From contig JAEUSY010000025.1 of the NCBI GenBank assembly GCA_016788295.1, positions 1 to 64,000 of the forward strand: a stretch of 64,000 nucleotides of DNA, read 5' to 3'. The stretch's first letter is position 1. Every line of letters starts with the position of its first letter. This document shows, piece by piece, positions 63,818 through 64,000 of the stretch. This DNA comes from Flavobacteriales bacterium (GTDB lineage Bacteria; Bacteroidota; Bacteroidia; Flavobacteriales_F; PHOS-HE28). The translations under genes were made by a program, and so were the position numbers. A model generated the notes under the pieces. It searched no databases, was not told where the DNA came from, and saw only the letters and a list, made by a program, of their open reading frames with translations.

Positions 63818-64000
63818 ATGTTCGCTCCCCTCCGCGATGGCCTCGAATGGTCGCGCAAGGCCACTCCCCGGCGCCTGCGCAACGCCGCCACGCTGTGGAC
63901 GAGCTTCCAGCGGGCCAAGCGGACCAGGGACCCGCGCATCGGCGGACTGCCCTTCAGCATCAGCTTCGAGCCCACCACCGCCTGCAACCTGCGCTGCCCC
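63818..64000 (+). CDS. Radical SAM protein, N-terminal part (cut by right edge)
   Basis: The frame from ATG 63818 stays open to the window end (61 codons). Residues 47-61 give SISFEPTTACNLRCP, the start of the CxxxCxxC iron-sulfur motif of the radical SAM superfamily, seen up to the second Cys (C56, C60). The N terminus is basic and hydrophilic (WSRKATPRRLRNAATLW). The wording resembles SPASM-type radical SAM proteins of Bacteroidota. The substrate is unknown because the rest is not in the window. Confidence 0.8.
   Translation, partial: MFAPLRDGLEWSRKATPRRLRNAATLWTSFQRAKRTRDPRIGGLPFSISFEPTTACNLRCP

Noticed and set aside
1..64000. tRNA, rRNA, riboswitches, insertion sequences, integrases or phage genes
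   Set aside because: None recognised on either strand by eye; no transposase-like motifs or rRNA-like conserved blocks were seen.

Overview
The window looks like chromosomal DNA from a high-GC member of the Bacteroidota, most likely a Flavobacteriales-type lineage. The evidence is: type IX secretion (T9SS) cargo with C-terminal sorting domains, a PorP/SprF-like protein next to a giant repeat adhesin and a PorE-like OmpA protein, several TonB-dependent receptors, DUF5689, DUF6089, DUF5686 and DUF4197 families, promoter -7 boxes of the TAnnTTTG type, and the gene order pdxJ / CBS protein - BamA-like - NAD kinase - DUF6089 - uppS - bamA - ompH - ompH - murI. No rRNA, tRNA, CRISPR array, insertion sequence or prophage was seen.

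Layout. 1-3704: 5' part of a leftward secreted repeat protein with near-identical 237-bp tandem repeats, cut by the left edge. 4034-10395: TonB-dependent receptor, DUF5689 lipoprotein, OB-fold T9SS protein, and a convergent endonuclease/exonuclease/phosphatase protein behind a strong terminator; probably an extracellular nucleic-acid or phosphate scavenging locus. 10470-12606: leftward pdxJ, alpha/beta hydrolase and a small exported protein. 12688-22007: long rightward envelope and cell-wall cluster. 21994-25617: leftward metal-related operon (receptor, HMA protein, gamma-carbonic-anhydrase-like protein, and an HYC_CC_PP-like protein upstream). 25716-28785: Nfu scaffold, then a plug-only TonB-type protein, an ECF sigma factor and a single-pass TPR protein.

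28851-41797: leftward three-gene operon encoding a 3,261-residue adhesin with 31 repeats and a T9SS type B sorting domain, its PorP/SprF-like partner and a PorE-like OmpA protein. 42279-46786: small exported and membrane proteins, including one apparently interrupted gene. 46865-51002: 2-oxoglutarate dehydrogenase E1 and E2. 51130-54299: small uncharacterised proteins and a DinB-like protein. 54353-56023: a short third paralogue of the two repeat proteins, with a type A sorting domain. 56098-61227: SDR39U1-type epimerase, polyprenyl synthetase, RmlA/RfbA and an MMPL/RND exporter. 61310-63730: DUF5686 outer-membrane protein. 63818-64000: start of a radical SAM protein cut by the right edge.

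The common theme is the cell surface: undecaprenyl-PP synthesis, BamA, Skp-like chaperones, glutamate racemase, nucleotide-sugar synthesis and T9SS-exported adhesins. The most unusual material is the three-member adhesin family sharing a Cys-rich head domain, the higher-order DNA repeats at the left edge, the plug-only/sigma/TPR module, and start-codon-proximal promoter boxes that predict leaderless or near-leaderless mRNAs.
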